Position numbers and translations under genes: made by a program. This document shows positions 30,276 through 40,311 of a stretch of 64,000 nt of DNA, in pieces. The number at the start of each line of letters is the position of its first letter. The stretch's first letter is position 1. Source of the stretch: Phymatolithon calcareum (lineage: Eukaryota > Rhodophyta > Florideophyceae > Hapalidiales); assembly GCA_977006965.1 (NCBI GenBank), contig OZ345357.1:2108001-2172000 (forward strand), read 5' to 3'. Below the pieces are notes generated by a model that saw nothing but the letters and a program-made list of their open reading frames with translations, did no database searches and was not told where the DNA came from.

Positions 30276-30646
30276 CAGGGGAATGTTAAGGGGGGGAGAA
30301 ACGCAGACCCGGTGTCATATCACTTAATAACATACATTCTAATAAAAACGAGGCGCGCGTTGTGCATAGCGATTTATGAGGATAACGCTGTATCAAAAAT
30401 TGTCGCCAAAGCTTTGACGCCAACCTTAATTCTAGTTATTTCTTACCAAGAAACGAGTCGAGCAACGAGAGCTGCCGCTACATTAGGAACTCCTAATGTT
30501 CCCATGATTTCCTTTTATTTCTCTGGTATTTCTATGATGCGATCTTCGCCCTAATGTTTCTTTTTCAAACGGGCTCGATATATGATAATCTTGGAAAAGC
30601 GGTATGACACAGGGTCTGCGTTTCTCCCCCCCTTAACATTCCCCTG
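30276..30646. mobile_element. Non-autonomous foldback/MITE-like element with 43-bp terminal inverted repeats
   Basis: The left arm 30276-30318 starts CAGGGGAATGTTAAGGGGGG. The right arm 30604-30646 is its reverse complement with a single mismatch in 43 positions. The interior of about 285 bp is AT-rich, non-coding, and includes a small palindrome (ATTAGGA / TCCTAAT). GTTATA occurs at 30264-30269 and immediately after the right arm at 30647-30652, a possible target duplication if the left end starts six bases earlier. No transposase is present. The superfamily cannot be assigned. Confidence 0.75.
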
Positions 30647-30944
30647 GTTATAGTGTACGTACTGTGCACAGGCGAGTTTCCATTCCCCTAAACCGAAGGA
30701 CAAAGTTCTGTATTGCCAGAATCCACGGCACCTACTGATGTCTGCCAATCAGATATCCTGCTTTTCTTCATGCTGTCTGAACACTGACTGATATACAAAA
30801 AAGATCGCCAATCATATTTATGATTTTTCTTCATTGATGTCTGAATTTATGATAGCATCTGAAAAAAAGTAGTCCCAACTAAAACGGGACAGATCTGAGC
30901 ACAGCAGTTCCGTCTCCAAAGAGCGCTTCTCGTATGCAGCCGCC

Positions 30945-32243
30945 ATGCTTACGTCCACCTCTGGAACGAGTCATCGGCCACCACCTTTGGCCAATATGCT
31001 AAACATATTCTTCCTCGACCCTGCCCCCTCTAAATCCTCCCGCGTATTCTCTGCCCCACAACACAGCTCGGCCAACCGATCCGCCCGAATTACCGTCACG
31101 CTATTCTACGTTGCCCTCGCCCTCGTCCTCCTTTCATTGTTCTCAGGCGCTCGCTCTCCTGCCCTCCCGCGTCCAACCCGCGATCCAGGCGCTGTACCAT
31201 GGGGTACTTCCGCGCGATCCAGACTTGGGAGATATCCCGATATGCGCGTTGCCAATACCCCGCCTTTTCAGGCTGCCAATTCGGACAAAAGTGTGGCGAA
31301 AGATGCATCCGCGCGCGATGACGGAATTGCTTTGATCAATCGAACATTCTCATCTACCGTTTCGAAGGAGGACGATCCCGTGGCCCGTCTCATTGTTCTC
31401 ACCATGGATCGGGCAGGTCCGCTCAAGCGCTTATTACAGTCGGCTGCAGCTGCGGATTATGGCGAAGACCACGTGGATATAGACATATGGATTGATCGGC
31501 GTCCAGGTGGTCCGATTAATCCTGAAGTTTTGAATGTCGTTGAGAGATTTGATTGGAAATTTGGGACAAAAACAATCCATTCAAGACACGAAAGTGGTGG
31601 CTTGTACAAGCAATGGATTTACACATGGAAAATCACGGAACAGACAGACGAAATGGCAGTCATTCTAGAAGACGATCTCGAATTGTCCAAAGCGTTTTAT
31701 CAGTGGCTCAAACATGCCCGCATGGCGTATGCGTCCGACCCGGAAGTCGGTGCTTTCACACTGCAGCGCTCCACACTACGCCCGCGCCAGATTCCAGGCG
31801 TTGCCTCTGGTCCGCTGTCCATTCCAAAAGATGAGCATGTGTTTAAATATCGATTGTTGGGAACGTGGGGCTTCGCACCGCAGCGCGATGTGTGGGTTGA
31901 GTTTCGGGCCTGGTTTGAGAAAAAGCAAAAGGCTGGTGAAAAACCATATGTCGACAATCTTGTCACCACGCAGTGGTACAAAAGTCAGGAAAAGAATGGA
32001 TTTGCGTCGTCAATGTGGAGCCAGTGGTGGATCAAGTTTGTCGACGAAAAGAAGTATTTCACTGTCACCCCGCATCTTCCGGACGGCACGACTTTGTGTG
32101 CTAATTGGCGGGAACATGGCATGCACTATTCTACTACAAAAGCCTCCCGCGACTTTCCTATATACAATGGTGTTGTCGATCGTGTTGCTTGGCCGGAAAG
32201 TCTTATGAAGATTGACTGGGACGGTCGTGAAATTAAGCAGTAG
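30945..32243 (+). CDS. Type II membrane glycosyltransferase, GT-A fold, Golgi-type
   Basis: 432 residues with a Kozak-like GCCGCCATG start. Residues about 48-68 form a single signal anchor (ITVTLFYVALALVLLSLFSG), then a Pro-rich stem. The catalytic region begins with LIVLTMDRAGPLKRLLQSA, a nucleotide-sugar-fold first strand and helix. WIDR, FGTKTIHSRHESGGLYKQWI, and the acidic metal-binding-type motif AVILEDDLELSKAFYQWL follow, similar in layout to GnT-I (GT13)-like enzymes. The C-terminal part has GTWGFAPQRDVWVEF and WSQWWIKF. Donor and acceptor are not deducible. It could act on N-glycans or on secreted algal polysaccharides. Confidence 0.8.
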   Translation: MLTSTSGTSHRPPPLANMLNIFFLDPAPSKSSRVFSAPQHSSANRSARITVTLFYVALALVLLSLFSGARSPALPRPTRDPGAVPWGTSARSRLGRYPDMRVANTPPFQAANSDKSVAKDASARDDGIALINRTFSSTVSKEDDPVARLIVLTMDRAGPLKRLLQSAAAADYGEDHVDIDIWIDRRPGGPINPEVLNVVERFDWKFGTKTIHSRHESGGLYKQWIYTWKITEQTDEMAVILEDDLELSKAFYQWLKHARMAYASDPEVGAFTLQRSTLRPRQIPGVASGPLSIPKDEHVFKYRLLGTWGFAPQRDVWVEFRAWFEKKQKAGEKPYVDNLVTTQWYKSQEKNGFASSMWSQWWIKFVDEKKYFTVTPHLPDGTTLCANWREHGMHYSTTKASRDFPIYNGVVDRVAWPESLMKIDWDGREIKQ

Positions 32244-32454
32244 CAAAGGGAAACTTTGCATTTGTAGAATAGCTGGCAAAGGAAGCTGTTTTTTCTAACA
32301 GCAGCCGAACGTTCTAGTGGGTTTGCGGTCACCAAGCTACCCGTGGAATTTAGTCAATTTAGCCTTTTTCGGCCACTTGTTTTTTAAAAAAATCTCTTAT
32401 TCACGCTCATGACATACAGACAATGTGACACTGCAAGACATACTTGAGGCACAG

Positions 32455-33615
32455 CTAAACTGAATCCCATCGGAACTCCTTGACGGTGTTGAAAAAATGT
32501 GCCACATTCTCTTCAGGAGTCATGGGATACACGCCATGTCCGAGATTACAAATATGACCTGTTCTTCCTGCCTTGTGAATTATTTCTAAAGTCCGCTCCC
32601 TGATAAGTTCTTTTGAGCCGAGCAAGACAGCCGGATCCAAATTTCCTTGCACCATTACATTGGGCCCCAGGCGCCTCCTAGCTTCCGCTATATCGACAGT
32701 CCAATCGACAGATATGATGTCAGCGCCAGTGGCAGCCATGCGCTCAAGAAGAGTTCCACCTTGAGAAATGTACAAGATAAACGGAACTTCAGGGTGTGCG
32801 GCCTTGACTTTGTCAACAATTAGCTTCTGATATGGAGCGGCAAAAACATCGTAATCCGCCGGCGACAGCTGCCCGGCCCACGAATCAAACATCTGTACGA
32901 TTTGCGCACCAGACTCAATCTGAAAGATAGCATATGCGGCTATATTGTCCGCAAACTTCTGCAAAAGTGAGTGGAGTAAGGCGGGTTCCGTGAATGCCAT
33001 CTTCTTAATCGTCGTATACGACTTGGAAGATCCTCCTTCAATACAGTAGGTCGCGAGCGTGTAAGGAGCCCCGACAAACCCAAGAACTGCAGCCTGGTCC
33101 TTGACCTCGGCCCGAAGAGCTTGCAAAGTTTCGCGAACAAACGGAGCCGTTGCCTCACAATCGATTTCGTGCACGCGATCGATTTGCTCCTTGGTCCGTA
33201 GCGGCGGATCGATTACCGGACCCTTATCTGGAATTTCAAAAGGGACACCCATGCCAGGAAGAGGGGTGAGGATGTCGGAGAACAAAATGACACCATCGGG
33301 CTGGAAGGCGCGCCACGGTTGAAGGGAGATCTCAATTGAAAGAGCGGGATCTTCGCTTCGCTCCCGGAAACTGGGATGCCGCTTCGCCAATTGCTGGTAT
33401 ACCTTCATATAACGCCCAGCTTGACGCATCATCCAAACCGGAGGCCGTTCGACTTTCTCACCGCGAGCGGCACGCACAAGCAACGGGGCGACCTTCACCT
33501 CGGTGGACGAAGCAACCATGTTGACGGTACATTTCGAGCTTATTCCGGAGTCGGCACGCTTTCGAAGAGTGGATCCTGTGAAAGAAGTCGTAAACGCCAT
33601 AGTGGCAGACGGCAT
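32455..33615 (-). CDS. UROD: Uroporphyrinogen decarboxylase, plastid
   Basis: 386 residues. Signature 1 is [13 protein letters not shown] and signature 2 is [17 protein letters not shown]. The conserved Asp of [23 protein letters not shown], and [15 protein letters not shown] are all present. The enzyme removes the four acetate carboxyls of uroporphyrinogen III to make coproporphyrinogen III on the shared haem/chlorophyll route. Residues 1-38 are hydroxylated and basic ([19 protein letters not shown]), consistent with plastid import. The first ATG (33615) has a weak context. The second at 33600 (ACTATGG) is the better start. It is convergent with the glycosyltransferase gene, about 210 bp away. 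Confidence 0.97.
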   Translation of the reverse strand: MPSATMAFTTSFTGSTLRKRADSGISSKCTVNMVASSTEVKVAPLLVRAARGEKVERPPVWMMRQAGRYMKVYQQLAKRHPSFRERSEDPALSIEISLQPWRAFQPDGVILFSDILTPLPGMGVPFEIPDKGPVIDPPLRTKEQIDRVHEIDCEATAPFVRETLQALRAEVKDQAAVLGFVGAPYTLATYCIEGGSSKSYTTIKKMAFTEPALLHSLLQKFADNIAAYAIFQIESGAQIVQMFDSWAGQLSPADYDVFAAPYQKLIVDKVKAAHPEVPFILYISQGGTLLERMAATGADIISVDWTVDIAEARRRLGPNVMVQGNLDPAVLLGSKELIRERTLEIIHKAGRTGHICNLGHGVYPMTPEENVAHFFNTVKEFRWDSV

Positions 33616-33653
33616 CTAGCTTGCTGGTGGTGTTCTCTGCTGCGCTCCGCGCA

Positions 33654-33674
33654 CTACAGTACAAGGTACTGTAG
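33654..33674. promoter_or_regulatory. Palindromic CTACAGTAC element upstream of UROD
   Basis: CTACAGTAC, three bases, then GTACTGTAG form a perfect 9-bp dyad about 55 bp upstream of the preferred UROD ATG. The same half-site lies at a similar distance upstream of SNW1 (11016-11022). A dyad near a start suggests a dimeric regulator, but this is inference. Confidence 0.4.
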
Positions 33675-33823
33675 CGGAGATTGAAAACTGCACTCCGGAG
33701 ATTGAGTGACCAATTTATTTCTACACTGTTTACAAATGTGCCACGTATACTTAAAATTTTAGCTAAAAACCCGACCCTCTGCACTAAACTCTAAAAATGC
33801 AATAATTATGTGACATCAAACGT

Positions 33824-35518
33824 CTACCTCATCGACAAAAAGGAAATCCATGATGCAGGCATCAGTCTCCAAGTTGCGAAAGCGGCGAGCGCAAAGAGGC
33901 AAAGTCCGAACACCCACTTAGTAACATCTCGCGCCGCCACACCTGCTCGGCGCAGAAGTCTATTCCTTGTAAATGTTCGGGCTTCTTGTCTGGTACTCCC
34001 ATTCGTCCGGCGGCGAAGCGATGATCTACGGTTTTCCCCAGCGATATTGGTACCATCGCCAGCTGCTGCCTCAATTCCAAAAGAAGATCCATAAAAGTCG
34101 TTTCTCTGATGCCGACGCACTAGTTTCCGTAGACTTAGCGTATCCATGTCAATTCCGCCAGTTACCACTTCCTGCGTTTGTTCTTCACCTTGCAGAGATT
34201 GTGTCAGTAGAGACGAACTCACAGAGCGTGGAATGGCACCATTAAGTCTACGCTGCACGATTTGGCACATAGCCTTTTGACGCTGTTTCATGAACTTGGG
34301 CGAAATTCGATGCCGTTTTAGAAACCCATCCCAATTCACACAGGTAAGATTGGCCTTGTCGCAAATGGCTTGTCGGACACGATTAGCAAACTGCACCGAA
34401 GATTCTCCTTCTTCTCTATTCATCGGATCCAAATAGTACACATGACATACCAGCGCCCATGACGTCATGATGTCGTAAATATGTCGTGGAAAGCTGGTGG
34501 TTTGTGAATTCCAAAACGGATCCCCAAACCGTTTCTTGTACTTAAACGCGATCGGATAAACGGTCGCGTCAAGCTCAAAGCACCCCTTCTTAAACATAAT
34601 ACAATAATCGCTGTTAGTACATGTTCCTTCGGGAAAAACCAACATAGGCTCCTTCTCAGGGTTGGACACATGCTCTTTCAGTAATCTGTGGACACTGCGT
34701 CGATCGCGTCCTTCTTCACGGTCGAACCATACATGATCTTGGGCCATGTGCAATATATCCTCCAAAAATCCAGCAAGACCGCCATGACGCTGCCCGATGA
34801 AACTGAAGTTGTAGTCCTTGACAAGGACCAAAACATCGACGAGAGATGTGTGATTTGCAACGTAGATTTGATTTGCCCGACGCTGGGGCCGTTTTCCATG
34901 AAATCGAATATATCCAGACCATGATGCGACGACTGATGACGCGAGGAACCGAAGCATCCATTTGCGCATGCGAATTTGGAATTTGCAACCCTTGGGAAGC
35001 ACAAAAGTGAAGGAAAACCCAATAACAAAGAATAACGACCCCAACGTGAGCGTGATCATGCGAAAGGGAAGGAGAAGACCATAGCGCACCCACATGCCGA
35101 TGAGCCAGAGAAAAGTCCAGTACGGTGTGAGCTTTCGAGGAGCCGCTGGCGACGTTCGGGTTAGGAAGTTCCAAGGCTCAGGCGAATCTGCCGTAAAACA
35201 TCTTGTGAGAGTATCACCAACGATTGCTTCGACACCCTCCGACACAAAAGGAGTGAGGTCTGTGAGTCTGAATGCAAGTTTTCGCTGCGCATCATTCTCT
35301 GACGGGGGGTCATCCGACGCGGGGAAAAAAGAGTTCTTCCAGGCCGCAGGTCCACATTCAAGCTCAGAATTAATACGTCGAATACGACGCTGCTCAATTA
35401 CGCGTTCTTGAGGCAGTTGGCGGTCAGCTAAGTTTCCCCAGTACGCTATGCGGGCCATTATGCCAAGCATCCATACGTATATTCGCCGTACAAGCGAAAG
35501 ATTTCGCAACTTCAACAT
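33824..35518 (-). CDS. ER glycerol-3-phosphate acyltransferase, GPAT9/GPAT3-4 type
   Basis: 564 residues, single exon. It matches GPAT9 proteins along most of its length. Acyltransferase block I is VANHTSLVDVLVL (NHx4D). Block II is in the HVWFDREEGRDRRSV region. Block III is LVFPEGTCTNSDYCIMFKKG. YPIAFKYKKRFGDPFWNS and MTSWALVCHVYYL follow. Two hydrophobic stretches (WFLWLIGMWVRYGLLLPF-like, then ITLTLGSLFFVIGFSFTF) precede the catalytic part, and there is a C-terminal helix (TKWVFGLCLFALAAFATW). The enzyme makes lysophosphatidate from glycerol-3-phosphate and acyl-CoA, the first step of ER glycerolipid and oil synthesis. The C-terminal ~110 residues are Arg/Ser-rich and look specific to this lineage. 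A perfect TACTGTACAGTA palindrome lies at 35818, 300 bp upstream. Confidence 0.93.
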   Translation of the reverse strand: MLKLRNLSLVRRIYVWMLGIMARIAYWGNLADRQLPQERVIEQRRIRRINSELECGPAAWKNSFFPASDDPPSENDAQRKLAFRLTDLTPFVSEGVEAIVGDTLTRCFTADSPEPWNFLTRTSPAAPRKLTPYWTFLWLIGMWVRYGLLLPFRMITLTLGSLFFVIGFSFTFVLPKGCKFQIRMRKWMLRFLASSVVASWSGYIRFHGKRPQRRANQIYVANHTSLVDVLVLVKDYNFSFIGQRHGGLAGFLEDILHMAQDHVWFDREEGRDRRSVHRLLKEHVSNPEKEPMLVFPEGTCTNSDYCIMFKKGCFELDATVYPIAFKYKKRFGDPFWNSQTTSFPRHIYDIMTSWALVCHVYYLDPMNREEGESSVQFANRVRQAICDKANLTCVNWDGFLKRHRISPKFMKQRQKAMCQIVQRRLNGAIPRSVSSSLLTQSLQGEEQTQEVVTGGIDMDTLSLRKLVRRHQRNDFYGSSFGIEAAAGDGTNIAGENRRSSLRRRTNGSTRQEARTFTRNRLLRRAGVAARDVTKWVFGLCLFALAAFATWRLMPASWISFLSMR

Positions 35519-36149
35519 AGTTCAACTTGAACGGTGTGACGACGAAAGGCGAGAACGAGGATAAGCTAGCGCAGGACGCTACAAATACTGTACCATGAAT
35601 CGCGTGGAAGTGGACACTTGCAAGCTGGATGAGCAAGAAAAACAGGGCTTTCGGTGACCAAATCTGAGCCGCAGCAGCTGCTGAGAATTCTTCCACGCAC
35701 ACGTGTGTTGACTAAATCGGCACGAAATGGGCACCCGTCGCCTCAAGTTTTGGAACGTAGGCGGTTCCAAACCTTGCACGCCACATGCCAGATGTAATAA
35801 ATGGATAAATTTCAACTTACTGTACAGTATTGTATCTCGTTCTTATGATTCGCGCTCCCAAAACTTAGTGTCGTTCACGTGTTTTGCCACCTAGTCTCAA
35901 CTTAAGTTTTTAAAATATAATATACTTTATGATTTTACCGAATATTGAACGGAATTCGTTCTTGACTCTTGTGTATTCGATTTGCTATAGAACATAACGG
36001 TGGCTAAGCATCACCCTTGCAAAAAGCCTACTCTCATCGATTCTTGGTGACAAATTGTCTGTCGTTCTAGAAGGCCATGCATGTAAACGGTGTGCAGTAG
36101 ATAAGTTTAAAAAAATGGTAATCAAATTACAATGCAAAAAACGAAAAGA
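35519..36149. other. Intergenic interval
   Basis: This holds the GPAT promoter and the 3' flank of the mucin-like gene. It is AT-rich from about 35880. Nothing further recognised beyond the TACTGTACAGTA palindrome at 35818-35829. Confidence 0.5.
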
Positions 36150-39100
36150 CTATGTGCGGTCGACCCAGGAATCTTTTTGAGTTGCAATCCTGGGCATGGC
36201 CCTTTCCTCGTCGGATGCAGACCAGTTCGAATCCGAAGGAACCGGTGGCGGCCTTGCAAAACGCAGTGCACTCGCACCACCTCTGGACCTCGACATGGCT
36301 GACGGTAAACTTGGAAGCGTAGACTGATTAATATCTGCCATCCATGGACTAACTTCAGAATCAGACCTCGATCGACCGCCGAAATTGCTAACCAAGAAAG
36401 AATCATTTCCTTCACCAGACAATGCGTTCGACCATCTCATCCTCATCGAATCTCTGCGAGGGCCTGCATTTGACGAGTACGAAGTTTCAGATTGTCCCTT
36501 CATACCTTTCATCACGATTGTTCCGATAAGAACTACCAAACAGAGTCCTGCGACACCGGCACCACAGAGCAGTCCAATTTGCAACTTGCTCAATCCGTCT
36601 CCACCCTTCGGAGAGTAATCCTCTCCGGAGACATAGCTTCCTCTGTTGAATGCCGCCAGACTGCGCAACTGAGCTTTAGATCCGCGGAAGTTTGATTTCA
36701 CAAACGCATTGTTCAAGCTTGAATTCGATACGAACTCTTCGTACTTCGTTCGATATTCGCGGCATTTTGTTTCTCCGTTGCATTCAAACTGCAACAAAAG
36801 CCCAAAGTTCCGACGCTTATCCTCGGATACATCCTTCGGGTACGCAATTTTCTGCACGGTCACTGTAGCCGGATCAGCCTTCAGAAATACTGCGGATTCA
36901 GACACAATAAAACTGGCCAACTCCATCACATCGGCTTTTTCAGCATGGGTCACAGAAAGAGCGATCGAGAAAGATTCTTGTGGCACAATGCCCTCCGGTG
37001 ACGCCAGCAGCATTTCAACATCCGTCGATGACTCAGCAGGGTCAATCTCATCACCACCGAGTACTGCAATCAAGGATGTAACAATAGACTTGACAGCGTC
37101 TTCGTCTTCCGGTTGCATTTGAATCACACCTGTAGAAAGCGCAAAATCAATTTTTTCTTGCAGCTCAGTGAGAGTAGCAAGTATGTCTTCGAAAGCAGCG
37201 TTGTTCTTATTTGGCTCTGAGAGCAGGAACGATGTGAGCTTCCTGAGAGTGATAGAAAGATTTTCATCTAAAAGAGTTACGCTTGAGGTAGCGCTACTTT
37301 TTGCTAGCACTTGCTGCAAACTGTGCACTATCTCCATGAGATAATCCTTGTTCACAATGTGTTCATTTCCAGATAGACCTGAGTTGGTGTCGTGATTCCA
37401 GTTTTCGGCTGGTACAAGAGCTGCAGGGGACGGCTGTTCCGGTTCCATGCTAGCAAACACTTTCTCTTCCCCTTCAATCGACCGACTGCGATCGGCGGAA
37501 TACCCTGGCTCACTCAAGACCCCCATTTTGGAACTTAGTAGAAAATAGTCGGCTTCTGAAGATTCCATGGCTTCGTCAATTGGTTCTGGTGATTCCAATG
37601 TCACAACTATAGCCCCGTTTTCAATATCGTAGATCGCATCGTCACGGAAGGCCAGTGTTAGGGCCGAATATTTTTTCAAGGCTTTAGATTGGCAGTTACC
37701 TTTCCTGTGTTTCGTTCCTTTGCTTGCGTTCCACATCTTTCCTTTCTGTGAGCTCTGCTGCAGTTGGTATTTTGAGGAATTTCCACCATTTGGTTGTTTC
37801 TTTCCTTCTGACGGGGGCTTCTCTTTCACCTGCCGTTTCCAGGCTTCAGTGTTTTTGGTGCTCTTCATTGTCTTCGATTTACCCGTGTGCTTATCGTTGA
37901 CATTTTTGTTGGAAGCGGGTGTCCTACGTTCAGTGTGTACCTCGGACTTCTTTGCGTAGTATACTTGGGCTGGCGCTTTAGTCTCCGTAGGATTTTTGGC
38001 ACTCCCGCTATGCTTCGAATGATCCCGATGATTAACTCTTGCACTCTTGCTGGAACCTGGGGCCTTGGGCGAAGTGTAAATTTTGTAGTGCGATCCTTTC
38101 TTTCCTTCGGACGAGGTCTTCATGTGTACCTGGGTATTGGCTTTAGGCTTTGTGGAGCTATGTTTCGGCTTTGAATAATTCCGATGGTGATGACCATTTG
38201 TATTCTTGTGGCTCGACGGGGTCTTCGTTGCAGCGAGTGCCTGCTTTTTGGGACAAGGAGTCGATGTGCCCTTGGCCTTTTCGGTTGCAGCAGGTTTGGG
38301 TCCAGCGTATGTCTTTTGCTTCTTGGTGTAGCTCACTTGTACTTTAGGCTCTTTCTTTCCATCGGACGAGGACTTATACATATGTGTATTGCCACCAGGC
38401 TTTTTAAAACTCTGTTTCGGCATTGACTTCTTCGAACGATAACCACTAGCACTCTTGTAGGTAGCCGGGGGTATAGGTGCACTGTGCTTCTTTGTTTTGG
38501 GACAAGGTGTCGATGTACTATATACCTTTTTCGTGGGGCTCCTTCCAGCATTTGACTCGCTCGTTTTCTTAGGCGACGGAGTTGGGGAAAACGAAGCCTC
38601 TTTAGGTATCATCGAAAAAGTAGCTGGCTTGCTCTTGCCCTTGCCAAATTCGCCATTGGCGAAAGATGCAGAGCTCACCGTTCTCCTCCCACGCTTCCAT
38701 GCCAACTCCCGACTATGATCCTTTTGCCATGAATTGTCATCAGCATCCGGTGTCAATTGTTCCTTTGGAGCCGCGATCTTAGGAGCTGGCTGATAAGAGG
38801 GGGAAGCAGATGCCAGGAGAGGTTTCTGTCCCATCTGCGCATCCTTGTTACCCAGAGCTGGGGCGGAACTCGGAGCAACACTGGTCTTGGGAGCATGCGT
38901 CGTAGTCGCCGCATGCAAAGTCGCAGAGGGCGACACAGAGACAACGTTACTCGGAGATGCGCTAGCACTTGGGGAAGCACTGACGCTTGGAGAGGCGCTA
39001 CCGCTCGGCGAGGCACTGATGCTAGGGGAAGCGCTAGTACTCGGAGAAGCGCTGATGCTAGGAGAAGAACTGATGGTTGGAGAGATACTGACATTGGGAG

Positions 39101-39836
39101 AAGCACTGAAACTTTCGGAAGCAGCAGCACTTGTTGTAGCGCTAGTGCTCACAAATGCGGAAGCACTCGGAGATGCGCTTACACTCGTGGACGCGCTAGA
39201 TTCCAGAGAATCGACAGTACCAGGGGCCGCACGTTTGCCAAGTGATATTTTAGTCCCTCCAGCCACTCCATCTTGTAAAGATGGGGACGGGGAATCAGAC
39301 GGTTCATGCACAGCAGAGGGAGATAGCGCTTTCGTCCCAGATCCGGAGCGCAATGTGCGCATTTTGTCAGCGCCCGAAGTAGACAATAGGCTCGAGCTCG
39401 GGGTGCTCGAAGGCTGTGGGGAACTCGACAGCTCGGGGGAACTTGACGGTTTGGAGGACCTCGATGGCTCTGGAGAACGCGACGGTATGGATGAACTCGA
39501 TGGCCGGGGTAAGCTTGACGGCTTCGGGAAGCGCGATGGCGTCGAAGAAGCGGATGACTTGGGTTTGCGCGAAGAAGTCGGAGAGGGGGTCGGTGTTTTA
39601 GGTACCGTAAATGAAAAGTTATGGGAAACATCGCTTTGGCGGTGTTTTTTCGAGTAAAAGTGGGTGCGGTATGGATCGAGGCTTCCGCCGCTACCTAAAA
39701 GCGCAGCATTAATGTATTCGGAAAGAGAGGACTGCTTGCCGAGGGCGCGAGCGCGGTTCTTGGTGCCTTTGCCGTCGATAAAGACGGCGGTGACGGCTGC
39801 CGCGCCGAAAACGAGCGCGAGGAGGAGTCGCGCCAT
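36150..39836 (-). CDS. Mucin-like type I membrane protein with Ser-Pro and Lys-rich repeats
   Basis: 1228 residues. Residues 1-18 are a signal peptide (MARLLLALVFGAAAVTAV). About 80-300 is Ser/Pro/Thr low complexity, including eight-residue SASPSxSA units encoded by 24-bp repeats at about 38950-39180. About 440-700 holds roughly four diverged lysine-rich repeats of about 60 residues with the recurring order TPCPK..K, a His/Lys/Ser stretch, and a SS(D/E)GKK..K.Y.K segment. About 745-950 is acidic and more globular. About 952-1050 is a compact alpha/beta module (SFSIALSV ... FGLLLQFEC ... NNAFVKSNF) reminiscent of the triplicated domain in the 7585 gene. One TM helix follows at about 1085-1109 (IGLLCGAGVAGLCLVVLIGTI), then a Ser/Arg-rich cytosolic tail. 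It is probably a heavily O-glycosylated surface protein. Function unknown. Confidence 0.85.
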   Translation of the reverse strand: MARLLLALVFGAAAVTAVFIDGKGTKNRARALGKQSSLSEYINAALLGSGGSLDPYRTHFYSKKHRQSDVSHNFSFTVPKTPTPSPTSSRKPKSSASSTPSRFPKPSSLPRPSSSSIPSRSPEPSRSSKPSSSPELSSSPQPSSTPSSSLLSTSGADKMRTLRSGSGTKALSPSAVHEPSDSPSPSLQDGVAGGTKISLGKRAAPGTVDSLESSASTSVSASPSASAFVSTSATTSAAASESFSASPNVSISPTISSSPSISASPSTSASPSISASPSGSASPSVSASPSASASPSNVVSVSPSATLHAATTTHAPKTSVAPSSAPALGNKDAQMGQKPLLASASPSYQPAPKIAAPKEQLTPDADDNSWQKDHSRELAWKRGRRTVSSASFANGEFGKGKSKPATFSMIPKEASFSPTPSPKKTSESNAGRSPTKKVYSTSTPCPKTKKHSAPIPPATYKSASGYRSKKSMPKQSFKKPGGNTHMYKSSSDGKKEPKVQVSYTKKQKTYAGPKPAATEKAKGTSTPCPKKQALAATKTPSSHKNTNGHHHRNYSKPKHSSTKPKANTQVHMKTSSEGKKGSHYKIYTSPKAPGSSKSARVNHRDHSKHSGSAKNPTETKAPAQVYYAKKSEVHTERRTPASNKNVNDKHTGKSKTMKSTKNTEAWKRQVKEKPPSEGKKQPNGGNSSKYQLQQSSQKGKMWNASKGTKHRKGNCQSKALKKYSALTLAFRDDAIYDIENGAIVVTLESPEPIDEAMESSEADYFLLSSKMGVLSEPGYSADRSRSIEGEEKVFASMEPEQPSPAALVPAENWNHDTNSGLSGNEHIVNKDYLMEIVHSLQQVLAKSSATSSVTLLDENLSITLRKLTSFLLSEPNKNNAAFEDILATLTELQEKIDFALSTGVIQMQPEDEDAVKSIVTSLIAVLGGDEIDPAESSTDVEMLLASPEGIVPQESFSIALSVTHAEKADVMELASFIVSESAVFLKADPATVTVQKIAYPKDVSEDKRRNFGLLLQFECNGETKCREYRTKYEEFVSNSSLNNAFVKSNFRGSKAQLRSLAAFNRGSYVSGEDYSPKGGDGLSKLQIGLLCGAGVAGLCLVVLIGTIVMKGMKGQSETSYSSNAGPRRDSMRMRWSNALSGEGNDSFLVSNFGGRSRSDSEVSPWMADINQSTLPSLPSAMSRSRGGASALRFARPPPVPSDSNWSASDEERAMPRIATQKDSWVDRT

Positions 39837-40311
39837 GGCGTTCGCCGGGTGGCTTCGCTCACGGGACGTACGTTGTGGGCATGGCTATTTCGCTACTGTG
39901 ATGGCGGTCGAGTTTGTTGAAATTCACCAGCGCAACGCCCGACACAAACGTGCGACCCGAGCCCGACCATGGACGTTGGTAGGCAAAAGTTGCAGTGTGG
40001 ACGTGTGGTATTGGGACACGAGTTTGGACCGATGGTAACGGGCAACAGGAGGACGTCCGTATGTCGCATTTCTACAAAAATGCATTTCTCGTCGCAGGTG
40101 GTATGCAGACGTCCCGGCTGAGGAGATGCTTAGGGATGTTTGCGTCATGGTATGCCTCCTAAAGACCATTGACGCTGATAACACAGGAGAAAATGGCCCC
40201 CTACAGACAGTATTTCGCGGTCAGAGTGCAGTTTACTGAAGGGGAATACCAGATTTTTAACAGATAGACTGCCGGGTCTATAAAACAAATAAGCTGCTCA
40301 AAGGTGTAGCT
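39837..40311. other. Intergenic interval
   Basis: This contains the promoter of the mucin-like gene and the 3' flank of asparagine synthetase. No motif or structured repeat was noticed. Confidence 0.5.

Larger units (their letters stand above)
27300..30944. other. 3.6-kb gene-free, palindrome-rich interval
   Basis: No convincing coding frame. A 132-codon minus-strand frame at 28744-29142 has no motif I can name. The stretch contains four long palindromes or foldbacks listed separately, a smaller one near 28558-28594 (AAATCTCGC pairing with GCGAGATTT), and many TACAGTA/TACTGTA words. It looks like DNA shaped by small foldback elements. Confidence 0.55.
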
